Positions 10,881-22,554 of a DNA stretch of 64,000 bases are shown here, one piece after another; the stretch's first letter is position 1; each line of letters opens with the position of its first letter. The translations under genes and the position numbers were made by a program. Under the pieces are notes generated by a model, which saw only the letters and a list, made by a program, of their open reading frames with translations, was not told where the DNA came from and made no database searches. This DNA is from Mimachlamys varia (lineage: Eukaryota; Mollusca; Bivalvia; Pectinida; Pectinidae): the NCBI GenBank assembly GCA_947623455.1, contig OX392532.1:2604001-2668000 (forward strand). Reading direction: 5' to 3'.

Positions 10881-11425
10881 ACTAAGCTGAATGATAAACG
10901 TGACGATTTCGATTTTCCGATCGTGAACTTTCCCTTTCTTGATAGTAACACTCCTGCTTCAATCCTATGGTGTTTACATGTCGCAGTTGATTCGGTATTC
11001 TAGGGCTTGCTCTGAATATCGAGATTTTCGTGATAGATGTCAACTGCTGACGAACAAACTTACGGCTCAGGGATTCGAGAGATGCAGGTAGATGGAGACT
11101 ATGAGCAAGTTTTATGGTCGCCATCTTGATCTCATCGAGAAATATTCTGTATCTTGTTTTGATATGAAAATGGACGTTTTTGAGTTTGCTTATTAGTGTA
11201 CTAACTTGTTGTGATGACAATGATGACTCGGTTCTCATTTTGAGGATTGATGCTTACTTGGATGTGACCAAGATTTACATGGCGGATGTGGTCGATGAAG
11301 CGGAAGACGCTTACTCTTCGGAACACATGGTCTTATTATCTTGTTCTTTTACGAGAGTCTCCATGTAAATCTTTCCTTTGTTCCTACTTTGCCTCTAGTT
11401 AAATCGATTTTGAGTTCGGATTATG
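10881..11425 (+). pseudogene. Retroelement C-terminal fragment (copy 1), frame-broken
   Basis: The + strand encodes pieces of a conserved retroelement C-terminus: 'DKRDDFDFPIVNFPF', then in another frame 'SQLIRYSRACSEYRDF', 'LLTNKLTAQGFERC', and 'MSKFYGRHLDLIEKYSV'. From memory this signature sits downstream of reverse transcriptase domains in many invertebrate genomes. A frameshift separates the first two blocks and an in-frame stop follows 'GFERCR'. The 3' part (to about 11425) also matches the second copy at 18381-18893, including 'TACTTGGATGTGACCAAGAT' and 'TTTGCCTCTAGTT'. The exact element class is not established. Confidence 0.6.
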
Positions 11426-12344
11426 GTTTTGTTGACGCTTTGGTATCAGCTGGTTCCCGCCCAGGGTTTTATTTTTGAAACACTGTAACCTACTTTACCC
11501 ACCACTCAAGTACGAACCGAAGTCGCCCCTGAAGACTGGATGTTGTCGTAGCGCATGCGCCGATAAAGCGGAACGCGATTTCTTCGCCCTCAAGTCACGC
11601 GGGTTTCCTAACACGCGGTGTGTGTCACGGTCTTCTTTTATAGAAAAGGAACATTGTCAATGTCTTCGAAAGTTACGAAGCCAAAAGGTTGGATTGAATT
11701 CTGCCAAAATTGTACCCGGAGAACAATAACAAAACTATTATGGGTTTTTGTTAGTAATCATGATGTGACATGAGCATGAAAAAGTTTCATTCACCGCGAT
11801 TTCGCCTCAGTTATTATCACTTTTTCATGTTCACCAGCACAGATGTCCATACATGTAAAGTATTAACCATTTATGATTAAGAATCAAACATTTAGATAAT
11901 ATGATAACCTTTTCTATGTAATATCATTATTGCAGTATTATGTACATGATATTCGAAATCAACATATACTGCATTCGGAGCACCTTGCCCTGATTACAGT
12001 TATAGGACCGAACCGACCGAGGTGTTCTGAAGGGGAATACTATGGTTCAATTAAGAAAAAGTGCGAAGTGTTCCGAAAAGGCCAGAGAGAACCAGTACTT
12101 AAACATACGGCACATCTGATAAGTAATTAGTGACAAGTGCTCCAGCAATTTTAGCCAATTGCGGTCTATGTCGATAATAGAACACGTCACGCATGCCTTG
12201 TTGTGATTATCTGAAGGTCATTGTTGATATGTCATACAAAATGCTATGGTGATCGTTGTAGCTATTTATCCGCGAGGATTACCACTGCAACGCATTATAA
12301 AGCGCCAACAGTAGCCTTTGTGTATAGAAGTGTTGATATGAGTA
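11426..12344. other. Intronic spacer, no gene seen
   Basis: An 84-codon open frame at 11475-11729 has no recognisable domain. Otherwise this is AT-rich intron with nothing identifiable. Confidence 0.4.
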
Positions 12345-13005
12345 GTAGGAAATCGTGAAATCGAACCTGTGACCCCTACTTCCCTGTCCTCCGTGAAATC
12401 AAACCTGTGACCCCTACTTCCCTGTCCTCCGTGAAACAGAACCTGTGACCCCTACTTCCCTGTCCTCCGTGAAACAGAACCTGTGACCCCTACTTCCCTG
12501 TCCTCCGTGAAACAGAACCTGTGACCCCTACTTCCCTGTCCTCCGTGAAATCAAACCTGTGACCCCTACTTCCCTGTCCTCCGTGAAATCAAACCTGTGA
12601 CCCCTACTTCCCCGTCCTCCGTGACATCTAACCTGTGACCCCTACTTCCCTTGTCCTCCGTGACATCTAACCTGTGACCCCTACTTCCCTTGTCCTCTGT
12701 GACATCTAACCTGTGACCTAGCTCCCCTGTCCTCCGTGAAATCGAGCCTGTGACCCCTACTCCCTTTGTCCTCCGTGACATCTAACCTGTGACCCCAGCT
12801 TCCCTGTCCTCCGTGACATCGTACCTGTGACCCCTACTCCCCTTGTCCTCCGTGACATCTAACCTGTGACCCCTACTTCCCTTGTCCTCCGTGACATCTA
12901 ACCTGTGACCCCTACTTCCCTTGTCCTCCGTGATATCTAACCTGTGACCCCTACTTCCCTGTCCTCCGTGAAATTGAACATGTGACCCTAGCTTCCCTGT
13001 CCGCC
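12345..13005. repeat. Minisatellite, 38-bp unit, ~17 copies
   Basis: 'CCTGTGACCCCTACTTCCCT' plus 'GTCCTCCGTGAAATCAAA' repeats with a 38-bp period (12366, 12404, 12442). Two subtypes exist, 'GTGAAACAGAA/GTGAAATC' in the first half and 'GTGACATCTAA' in the second. This suggests local spread of variants. Confidence 0.93.
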
Positions 13006-13534
13006 GCTCTACCAGCTAAGCTGAAGGGAGTTTCCCACGCTCTTCGATATTCGTCTTAAATATTACGTAATGTGCATGTTTTGACAAAGACTTTACATGT
13101 ACAATGGACATGGTTAACAATTAAGCTACATCGGTATGTGTGTGTGCTAAGTCTAGTCGATATAAAGTGTGTGTTAGTGTTAAATGATTTCTCGTTATAA
13201 CGTTTATGAGAGTGAACGTTTTGTGTGCATTTTGTCGGATTGTTAGACAGTTTCTCTCAGACAGATCTATAAAATATTGAAGTGATTCCTATCAATGGCC
13301 GATACTTACAGGCGCCTCAGATGGTATCGAGTTGTACGGAGCAAGGGTCCATAAGGATTGGATGTGAGAAAAGCTATCATTGTAATACTGGTATCGCACT
13401 AGTGTCCGGCTAACCATAACAAGAGGTCCGTAGGCCAAAACGAACCACGTGAGTTTTGATATACTTGTGTCCACTGTTACGGTCAGAAACAAACCAGGGT
13501 AATACCAACAAAAAACAAAACAATCTTTTAAGGT
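13006..13534. other. Intronic spacer, no gene seen
   Basis: Unique-looking sequence between the 38-bp and 50-bp arrays. The minus-strand frame here opens into the array that follows and has no domain. Confidence 0.4.
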
Positions 13535-15965
13535 TAAATGGTAGGACGGGCTTATTATACCACACGTCAATATAGGTATACCAGTAAATGGTTGGACAGG
13601 CTTAGTATACCACACGTCAACATAGGTATACCAGTAAATGGTAGGACAGGCTTATAACATAGGTATACCAGTAAATGGTAGGACAGGCTCATTATACCAT
13701 ACATCAACATAGGTATACCAGTAAATGGTAGGACAGGCTCATTATACCATATGTCAACATAGGTATACCAGTAAATGGTAGGACAGGCTTATTATACCAT
13801 ACGTCAACATCGGTATACCAGTAAATGGTAGGACAGGCTTATTATACCATATGTCAACATAGGTATACCAGTAAATGGTAGGACAGACTTATTATACCAT
13901 ATGTCAACATAGGTATACCAGTAAATGGTAGGACAGGCTTATTATACCATACGTCAACATAGGTATACCAGTAAATGGTAGGACAGGCTTATTATACCAT
14001 ACGTCAACATAGGTATACCAGTAAATGGTAGGACAGGCTTATTATACCATACGTCAACATAGGTATACCAGTAAATGGTAGGACAGGCTTATTATACCAT
14101 ACGTCAACATAGGTATACCAGTAAATGGTAGGACAGGCTTATTATACCATACGTCAACATAGGTATACCAGTAAATGGTAGAACAGGCTTATTACATAGG
14201 TATACCAGTAAATGGTAGGACAGACTTATTATACCATACGTCAACATAGGTATACCAGTAAATGGTAGGACAGGCTTATTATACCACACAACATAGGTAT
14301 ACCAGTAAATGGTAGGACAGACTTATTATACCACACAACATAGGTATACCAGTAAATGGTAGGACAGACTTATTATACCACACAACATAGGTATACCAGT
14401 AAATGGTAGGACAGACTTATTATACCACACAACATAGGTATACCAGTAAATGGTAGGACAGACTTATTATACCACACAACATAGGTATACCAGTAAATGG
14501 TAGGACGGGCTTATTATACCACACAACATAGGTATACCAGTAAATGGTAGGACAGACTTATTATACCATATGTCAACATAGGTATACCAGTAAATGGTAG
14601 GACAGACTTATTATACCACACAACATAGGTATACCAGTAAATGGTAGGACAGACTTATTATACCATATGTCAACATAGGTATACCAGTAAATGGTAGGAC
14701 AGACTTATTATACCACACAACATAGGTATACCAGTAAATGGTAGGACAGACTTATTATACCACACAACATAGGTATACCAGTAAATGGTAGGACAGACTT
14801 ATTATACCACACAACATAGGTATACCAGTAAATGGTAGGACAGACTTATTATACCACACAACATAGGTATACCAGTAAATGGAAGGGCGGGCTTATTATA
14901 CCACACAACATAGGTATACCAGTAAATGGTAGGACAGACTTATTATACCACACAACATAGGTATACCAGTAAATGGTAGGACAGACTTATTATACCACAC
15001 AACATAGGTATACCAGTAAATGGTAGGACAGACTTATTATACCACACAACATAGGTATACCAGTAAATGGTAGGACAGACTTATTATACCACACAACATA
15101 GGTATACCAGTAAATGGTAGGACGGACTTATTATACCACACAACATAGGTATACCAGTAAATGGAAGGACGGGCTTATTATACCACACAACATAGGTATA
15201 CCAGTAAATGGTAGGACAGACTTATTATACCACACAACATAGGTATACCAGTAAATGGTAGAACAGGCTTATTATACCATATGTCAACATAGGTTTTCCA
15301 GTAAATGGTAGGACAGGCTTATTATACCACACAACATAGGTATACCAGTAAATGGTAGGACAGACTTATTATACCATACGTCAACATAGGTATACCAGTA
15401 AATGGTAGGACAGACTTATTATACCATACGTCAACATAGGTATACCAGTAAATGGTAGGACAGGCTTATTATACCACACGTCAACATAGGTATACCAGTA
15501 AATGGAAGGACAGGCTTATAACATAGGTATACCAGTAAATGGTAGGACAGGCTTATTATACCACACAACATAGGTATACCAGTAAATGGTAGGACAGACT
15601 TATTACATAGGTATACCAGTAAATGGTAGGACGGGCTTATTATACCACACAACATAGGTATACCAGTAAATGGAAGGACAGGCTTATTATACCACACGTC
15701 AACATAGGTACACCAGTAAAGGGTAGGACAGGCTTATTATACCATACGTCAACATAGGTATACCAGTAAATGGAAGGACAGGCTTATTATACCACACGTC
15801 AACATAGGTACACCAGTTAAGGGTAGGACAGGCTTATTACAAAGGTATACCAGTAAATGGTAGGACGGGCTTATTATACCACACAACATAGGTATACCAG
15901 TAAATGGTAGGACAGGCATATTATACCATACGTCAACATAGATATACCAGTAAATTGTAGGACAG
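13535..15965. repeat. Minisatellite, 47/50-bp unit, ~50 copies
   Basis: Each unit reads 'AACATAGGTATACCAGTAAA', 'TGGTAGGACAGGCTTATTAT', then either ACCATACGTC (50 bp) or ACCACAC (47 bp). The 50-bp type dominates 13535-14280 and the 47-bp type dominates 14280-15260, with a mixed zone after that. Shorter units lacking the TATACCA segment occur at about 13655, 14195, 15520 and 15605. Confidence 0.95.
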
Positions 15966-17032
15966 GGTATTTTCTTACCATACGTCTACACACCTATGCA
16001 GTAGTACTTGTTAACCCTCTGCCTTATAGATATTATACAGAGTACTGCCTTGTCCTGAATACTGGTCCACACACACGACCAGGGAGCTAAGAATGTCGTC
16101 GCGACTCCGCTCACTAATGATATCCCTGCTACATGTAAAACACGTGTTACTTGTAAACAACGACATGCACATGTTTGTAGGGTGTACTCGTATGTCGGGT
16201 AATTGTTTGTATAAATATAGCCAACACTTCTACTCTACCTCGTCCGTTAAGTATCTACTTCATTAGGATTAATGTTCAATAGAGTAAGTTTATCCTGGCT
16301 CATCCCTGCGTGTCAGGAGGACCGAACACAGCCGGCGTCCCTACTGAGTGTATACAAAGCTGTATCGTTAATACATATACCTACTATTTCTGAACTATTT
16401 CGCCATTTCAGTATCATAATGCATCCGTGACGTTTGATTGGGAGTTTGCCACAGTCTCGTTTGAAGTTGTCAATAGTGTAGTTTGTACTGATACCTACAT
16501 TACATCTCCTTTGTGTTAACCTTCGATTGTTTGAACCAATTACATACTTATCATGTAGATCGTGGAGTGTTGTTCGAACGTCGGGGTCAAGACATATCGA
16601 CTTTTGTTTAGTTTTTATTTTGTAACGTAAACTGGTTGGTTATTCGTTCCTTAATAGAGGACCTGATAGACTTCACCCACTCTGAAAGTAAATTCCAATC
16701 CAGCATGTTCACGTTAAGCCCATTGTCTGGCATAATCTTCCACCGAGTCCATAAAAATCTTGAAATGCACATTTAAATTGATGGATGGAGTCTCTAGATA
16801 CTTAGGACCTTTCATGAAAAGTTCCCGTAGGTTTATGTTGGGGATTGTACAGCTGGACCATAGTAATATGGGATGAAGAACATGAACATGAATTTAGCAG
16901 GGATAGTTCTGGCTTATAAAACGGTGGGAGAATTTGAGGGATTTATCCCGTCTGTATTGGATATCGAAACTACACAAGGATACATACAGGCAACGTTTTA
17001 TCGCTGGGGCTTGCTAATTTCTCGACCAAGCC
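15966..17032. other. Intronic spacer, no gene seen
   Basis: About 1.07 kb of unique-looking intron. No element, exon or RNA gene was recognised. Confidence 0.4.
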
Positions 17033-18090
17033 TTTTATTAGCTCACCTGGTCCAAAGGACCAAGGTGAGCTTATGCCATACCATGGCGTCCGGCGTCCGT
17101 CGTCCGTCGGTCCGTCAACAATTGACTTCTTCTTCATAACCACTGATCAGAATTTAACTAAATTTGGTATGAAGCATCCCTGTGTGGCTGGGATTCAAAT
17201 TTATACAAATGATGGGTCTGACCCCCCCAGGGACCTGAGGGGCGGGGCCAAAAGGGGTCCATTTGGCAATATTGATAAAAATGACTTCTTCTCTGGAACT
17301 AAGCAATGTATGGCATTTATATTTCAGTGGTAGCATCCCTAGGTGGCTGGGATTCAAATTTATACAAATGATGGGGCTGATCCCCAGGGGCCTGAGGGGC
17401 GGGGCCAAAAGTGTCTATTTGGCAATATTGATAAAAATGACTTCTTCTCTGGAACTAAGCAATGTATGGCATTTATATTTCAGTGGTAGCATCCCTAGGT
17501 GGCTGGGATTCAAATTTATACAAATGATGGGGCTGACCCCCAGGGGCCTGAGGGGCGGGGCCAAAAGTGTCTATTTGGCAATATTGATATTAATGACTTC
17601 TTCTCTGGAACTAAGCAATGTATGGCATTTATATTTCAGTGGTAGCATCCCTAGGTGGCTGGGATTCAAATTCATACAAATGATGGGGCTGACCCCCCAG
17701 GGGCCTGAGGGGCAGGGCCAAAAGTGTCTATTTGGCAATATTGATATTAACGACTTCTTCTCTGGAACTAAGCAATGTATGGCATTTATATTTCAGTGGT
17801 AGCATCCCTAGGTGGCTGGGATTCAAATTTATACAAATGATGAGGCTGACCCCCCAGGGGCCTGAGGGGCGGGGCCAGAAAACATAGGTAGTAGAGCCTG
17901 CTGCCCTATTTGCCAAAAAACCTAATATTTTTAGAATTACAACAAAAGCAATGTACATGTACCCATCCAAAATGCTTATGATATATTGACATAACAAGAA
18001 GGGCCACACATACACTTATGAGTCATTCTTGTTTCATATCACATGAAACCAGATGAGCGATACAGGCCCTCTGGGCCTCTTGTTCAAAAT
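17033..18090 (+). mobile_element. Hairpin-ended non-autonomous element with internal tandem repeats
   Basis: The left end has the inverted pair AGCTCACC ... GGTGAGCT at 17040-17071, enclosing GGTCC/GGACC. The right end has 'CCAGATGAGCGATACAGG' followed by the hairpin AGGCCC-TCT-GGGCCT at about 18064-18078. The left CTCACCTGG and right CCAGATGAG are near-perfect terminal inverted repeats. There is no transposase. I recognise this as a common dispersed mollusc repeat from memory. Its autonomous partner and class are unknown to me. Confidence 0.65.
17171..17880. repeat. Internal tandem array, 156-bp unit, ~4.5 copies
   Basis: 'TAGCATCCCTAGGTGGCTGG' occurs at 17331, 17487, 17643 and 17800 (spacing 156, 156, 157), with a diverged first copy at 17172. 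Each unit carries 'CTGAGGGGCGGGGCC' and 'GACTTCTTCTCTGGAACTAA'. Because 156 is a multiple of three, a 179-codon open frame (17263-17802) with a 52-residue repeat results. It is not evidence of a protein. Confidence 0.92.
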
Positions 18091-18380
18091 TTTTACGACC
18101 ATTCTTAGTACCATTAAATCTGGGTTTCAGTCTTATTGTGACACTGTATATTGTAGAATTTGAATTAACGGGATGTGAATTTTGAAAAATTCGAAAGATC
18201 TTTCTACCATACCTCACAAAAACTGAAATAGTGTATTAGCTGTATCGTAAGACGTATTTTCTTTTCCAAACAAAAGTGGACGACGATACAAATATATCTG
18301 GAGCTATCTTGGGAACATGCTTTACATCAGCTGCTTACCTTTATCTCTACTAAAGCTATGACCATTATAAACAGCTTACT

Positions 18381-18893
18381 ACTAAGCTATACGATAAACG
18401 TGACGATTTCAATTTCCCGATCGTGGAGATATTAACATCCCTGTTTCCCCAATCTATGGTGTTTACATGTCGCAGTTGATTCGATATTCTAGGGCTTGCT
18501 CTAAATATCGTGATTTTCATGATCGATATCAACTGCTGACAAACAAGCTTACAACACAGGGATTCGAGAGATGCAGGTTGGTCAGAACTATGAGCAAGTT
18601 TTATGGTCGCCATCTTGATCTCATTGAGAAATATTCTGTAGCTTTGTTTGATATGGAGATTGACGTTTGTGAGTTTACTCATTAGTGTGTTTACTTGTTG
18701 TGTTTGACAATGATACTCGGTTCTCATTTTGAGAACTTAATGTTTACTTGGATGTGACAAAGATGTACATGGTGGGTGTCGTCGATGAACACCTTGTCTT
18801 ATTCTCTTGTACTTTTGCAAGGGTTTCCGCGTAAAAATATTCCATTTGTTCATAGTTTGCCTCTAGTTTAATCGAATTTGAGCGTTCGGATTC
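18381..18893 (+). pseudogene. Retroelement C-terminal fragment (copy 2), internally deleted
   Basis: This copy is in the same orientation as copy 1 at 10881-11425 and clearly homologous to it. It begins 'KLYDKRDDFNFPIV' and then loses about 20 bp that copy 1 retains. It resumes with 'YGVYMSQLIRYSRACSKYRD' and 'LLTNKLTTQGFERCRLVRT', and ends 'FYGRHLDLIEKYSVALFDM' before a stop near 18685. The deletion breaks the frame, so it is dead. The 3' flank to about 18893 also matches copy 1. Confidence 0.6.
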
Positions 18894-20844
18894 TCCGATT
18901 TTTTGACAGACAGACCGATTCCTGCTTCCATTTCACTTCGTAGCTTTTGATTTGATTTGTCTTGTACGTCTCCGGCCATATAAGAACGACCTCCTGTGTT
19001 TGCATTGCGAGTATGGGTTGAGTAGGTGTGTATTTGGGAGGCTGCGATATGTTCGAGTAAGCCCCCCTGAGATAGTCTGGATCTATTGCCGATTTAAAGT
19101 GCTTCCACACTGAATTATACTGCCGAAGGCCCCAACAGAACACCCCATCCGGTCATATTATACTGATATCGGTTGAATCAGTTTTCTACTCCCATAACTC
19201 TCGGCGTCAAGCAGAGAATGGAAGCTGCCATTTATAGAGACTCTGGTTTGTTTCAACCAGGGGACAGAAACCAAATCCTTTCTAATGGAGACAAACGCTC
19301 AACTAAAGGTCAAGAGTGAGAAAGTGTCAAGTGGAACGTTATGGGGGAGAAAATTGTTTTAAAATTTACCAAATTTAGTCGCATCTGACCATCATGCAAT
19401 GGGGGAAGCTGCTGGTAAAATTGTAACGCCCTAACTGAGAGGGGTATGGAAAGTGGATAGAAGGGAAATGAAAGATGGCAGTGTTTGCAGCAGACTCGCT
19501 TTCGTCGCTAAAGGAAATCCTTAACTCAGCTAGGAATATATGTAGCACTGGTGTAAGCTACATGGTGACTTAATCCAGGGGTCTACATGACCGACATTAC
19601 CACATTACCAACACTTTATTTTATCTCCTGTGGACAACAGCAGGAATGCGAGGGTTGGAGATAGTGGTGGGTGTGTGTGGTAGGGGGGGGGGGGGGGGGG
19701 GGTAGGAGAGGGGTATTACTTAGCACCTTTGCTCACCAATACCTTATTTCCATTTTTTTAAGTTGCGAGTCACTCAGTTATGCAGGTCGGCAGTGGGGTC
19801 TGTACGTAAAACATTGAAGCTGTAATTCCTTGTAATGCGGCATAAGGGGAATAACATAGTGTGACCGTGTGGAGTGCTGTGCTGGGTGCCTTCAGTGTGG
19901 TATTTCTGTGATTTAGCACTACTTAGTCGGCATCAGATCTAGTTCATGGAGGCAAAGTGAATGGTGTATGTTTGCTAGTATGTCGTATGGTCTCTGTTAT
20001 ACCGTTATATAGGTATTCGTAAAATCATGCACGTTTGTCTCCCCTTTAGAGTGAGATTTCTAAATGTACACCAAACCATGTTATACGCGCCCTATCATTG
20101 ATAAAACTTCAATTTACGCTGTCACTTTGACATATAGCAGATATGCTGAACATCAGGAACTGTTGAAGTGGCACGCGCTCAACATCTCAGAATTCCTATT
20201 GGTCGTAAAGGTTGACTAAAGTTTCCCCCTTTGGCAGTGTACACTGACAACCCCCTAGCCTGTATACACGTGACGTATCGGTAAGTAGGCAGGGGAAATG
20301 AACGCCAACACTGCCTGGACGGGGAGATATATAGGTAACGAGACCTAATATTGCCAACACACATTGCATGTATTGACGCATAAACAATGCCGTGATAGAT
20401 TTGACGAGAGCCTGGCCAGGTTGGTTTCTGGTGTTTATGAGTAGAACTAACGGAAGACTTACCCGTACATTAATGTATGACAGATAGTTATTGGTGTAAG
20501 GGTGGAGTAAAGCACATACATAAAACGAATAGATTGTAAACCCTTGATGATCCAGCTATACACTACACCTTATTGTCCCAATGCTGATTTAAACGACGTA
20601 ATGCTTGCGATATCGTTATGGCTAGGACTGGAAGAGATATTGTTTTCCCCTCGTCAGGAAATTAAAGTTCGTATGTATCTGGATGTGGAAGATCATCTCC
20701 CAAATATCTGGGATTAATGCCATTTTGGATTTGGATCATACATTTTGGTAACTGTCTCAAACAGTGCAAAATAATCAACGTTTCTTTTTGTTTGTCGGCG
20801 TAGCTTGTCATAGACCATTGTTATCGGAAATGTAAATACAAGTA
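18894..20844. other. Intronic spacer with a 20-base G run
   Basis: Nearly 2 kb without a recognisable gene or repeat family. The notable item is 20 consecutive G at 19683-19702. Small open frames here (18868-19143 and 20179-20387, minus strand) show no domain. Confidence 0.4.
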
Positions 20845-22400
20845 CACTGCAGACTATGACCCCGGGGAAGGCAGTTTCCTGTAGACTATGACCCCGGGGA
20901 AGGCAGTTTCCTGTAGACTATGACCCTTAGAAAGGCAGTTTCCTGTAGACTATGACCCTTAGAAAGGCAGTTTCCTATAGACTATGACCCTACGAAAGGC
21001 AGTTTCCTGTAGACAATGACCCTACGAATGGCAGTTTCCTATAGACTATGACCCTACGAAAGGCAGTTTCCTGTAGACTATGACCCTACGAAAGGTAGTT
21101 TCCTGTAGACTATGACCCTACGAAAGGCAGTTTCCTGTAGACTATGACCCTTAGAAAGGCAGTTTCCTGTAGACTATTACCCTTAGAAAGGCAGTTTCCT
21201 GTAGACTTTTACCCTTAGAAAGGCAGTTTCCTGTAGACTATGACCCTACGAAAGGCAGTTTCCTGTAGAAAATGACCCTTAGAAAGGCAGTTTCCTGTAG
21301 ACTACGACCCTTAGAAAGGCAGTTTCCTGTAGACTATGACCCTACAAAAGGTAGTTTCCTGTAGACTATGACCCCGGGGAAGGCAGTTTCCTGTAGACAA
21401 TGACCCTACGAAAGGCAGTTTCCTGTAGACTATGACCCTTAGAAAGGCAGTTTCCTGTAGACTATGACCCTTAGAAAGGCAGTTTCTTGTAGATTATGAC
21501 CCTACGAAAGGCAGTTTCCTGTAGAAAATGACCCCGGGGAAGGCAGTTTCCTGTAGACAATGACCCCGGGGAAGGCAGTTTCCTGTAGACTATGACCCCG
21601 GGGAAGACAGTTTCCTGTAGACTGTGGCCCCGGGGAAGGCAGTTTCCTGTAGACTGTGGCCCCGGGGAAGGCAGTTCCCTGTAGACTGTGGCCCCGGCCT
21701 CGGGAAGGCAGTTCCCCGTAGACTGTGGCCCCGGCCTGGGGAAGGCAGTTCCCTGTAGACTGTGGTCCCGGCCGGGGGAAGGCAGTTCCCTGTAGACTGT
21801 GGTCCCGGCCTGGGGAAGGCAGTTCCCCGTAGACTGTGGCCCCGGCCTGGGGAAGGCAGTTCCCTGTAGACTGTGGTCCCGGCCTGGGGAAGGCAGTTCC
21901 CTGTAGACTGTGGCCCCGGCCTTGGGAAGACAGTTTCCTGTAGACTGTGGCCCCGAGGAAGGCAGTTTCCTGTAGACTGTGGCCCCAGGGAAGGCAGTTC
22001 CCTGTAGACTGTGGCCCCGGCCTGGGGAAGGCAGTCCCGTGTAGACTGTGGCCCCGGCCTGGAGAAGGCAGTTCCCTGTAAACTGTGGACCCGGGGAAGG
22101 CAGTTTCCTGTAGACTGTGGCCCCGGCCGGGGGAAGGCAGTTCCCTGTAGACTGTGGTCCCGGCCTCGGGAAGGCAGTTCCCCGTATACTGTGGCCCCGG
22201 CCTGGGGAAGGCAGTTCCCTGTAGACTGTGGTCTCGGCCTGGGGAAGGCAGTTCCCTGTAGACTGTGGCCCCGGCCTTGGGAAGACAGTTTCCTGTAGAC
22301 TGGGACCCCGGCCTGGAGAAGGCAGTTCCCTGTAGACTTCGACCCGGGGAAGGCAGTTCCCTGTAGACTGTGACCCCGGGGAAGGCAGTTTCCTGTTGGC
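20845..22400. repeat. Minisatellite, 32- to 38-bp unit, ~45 copies
   Basis: 'GGCAGTTTCCTGTAGACTAT' plus 'GACCCTTAGAAA' repeats every 32 bp in the left two thirds (for example 20941 to 20973). From about 21640 the unit shifts to a GC-rich form, 'GGCAGTTCCCTGTAGACTGT' plus 'GGCCCCGGCCTGGGGAA' (up to 38 bp). The minus-strand frame at 21471-22487 (338 codons) arises from this array and is treated as spurious. Confidence 0.94.
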
Positions 22401-22554
22401 TATCGCACCGGTAATTCTCGGGAGGAAACAGCTTGGCAGGAAGTATAAAACCTGGAGAGAGTTCATAATGTTAACCAATGGCCTCATTTTTAAGCGTAAA
22501 AAATATTACCAACCGACACCCGTGGAGAGAAAATATTTTCCAGGGGACATATAA
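22401..22554. other. Decayed junction between two arrays
   Basis: This short stretch carries eroded fragments with CGGGAGGAAACAG, CCTGGAGAGAG and CCAGGGGACATATAACC flavour. It looks like mutated edge copies of the 41-bp array that follows. Confidence 0.45.

Noticed and set aside
11475..11729. 84-codon frame in the Kv intron as a possible alternative exon
   Set aside because: No flanking splice consensus and no resemblance to Kv sequence. It would break the phase 0 join that already gives a complete channel.
17263..17802. 179-codon frame with 52-residue repeats
   Set aside because: It arises from the 156-bp internal repeat of a non-autonomous element.
21471..22487. 338-codon minus-strand Pro/Gly-rich frame resembling a structural protein
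   Set aside because: It lies entirely within the 32-38-bp array, and the repeated peptide follows the DNA unit and its length changes.
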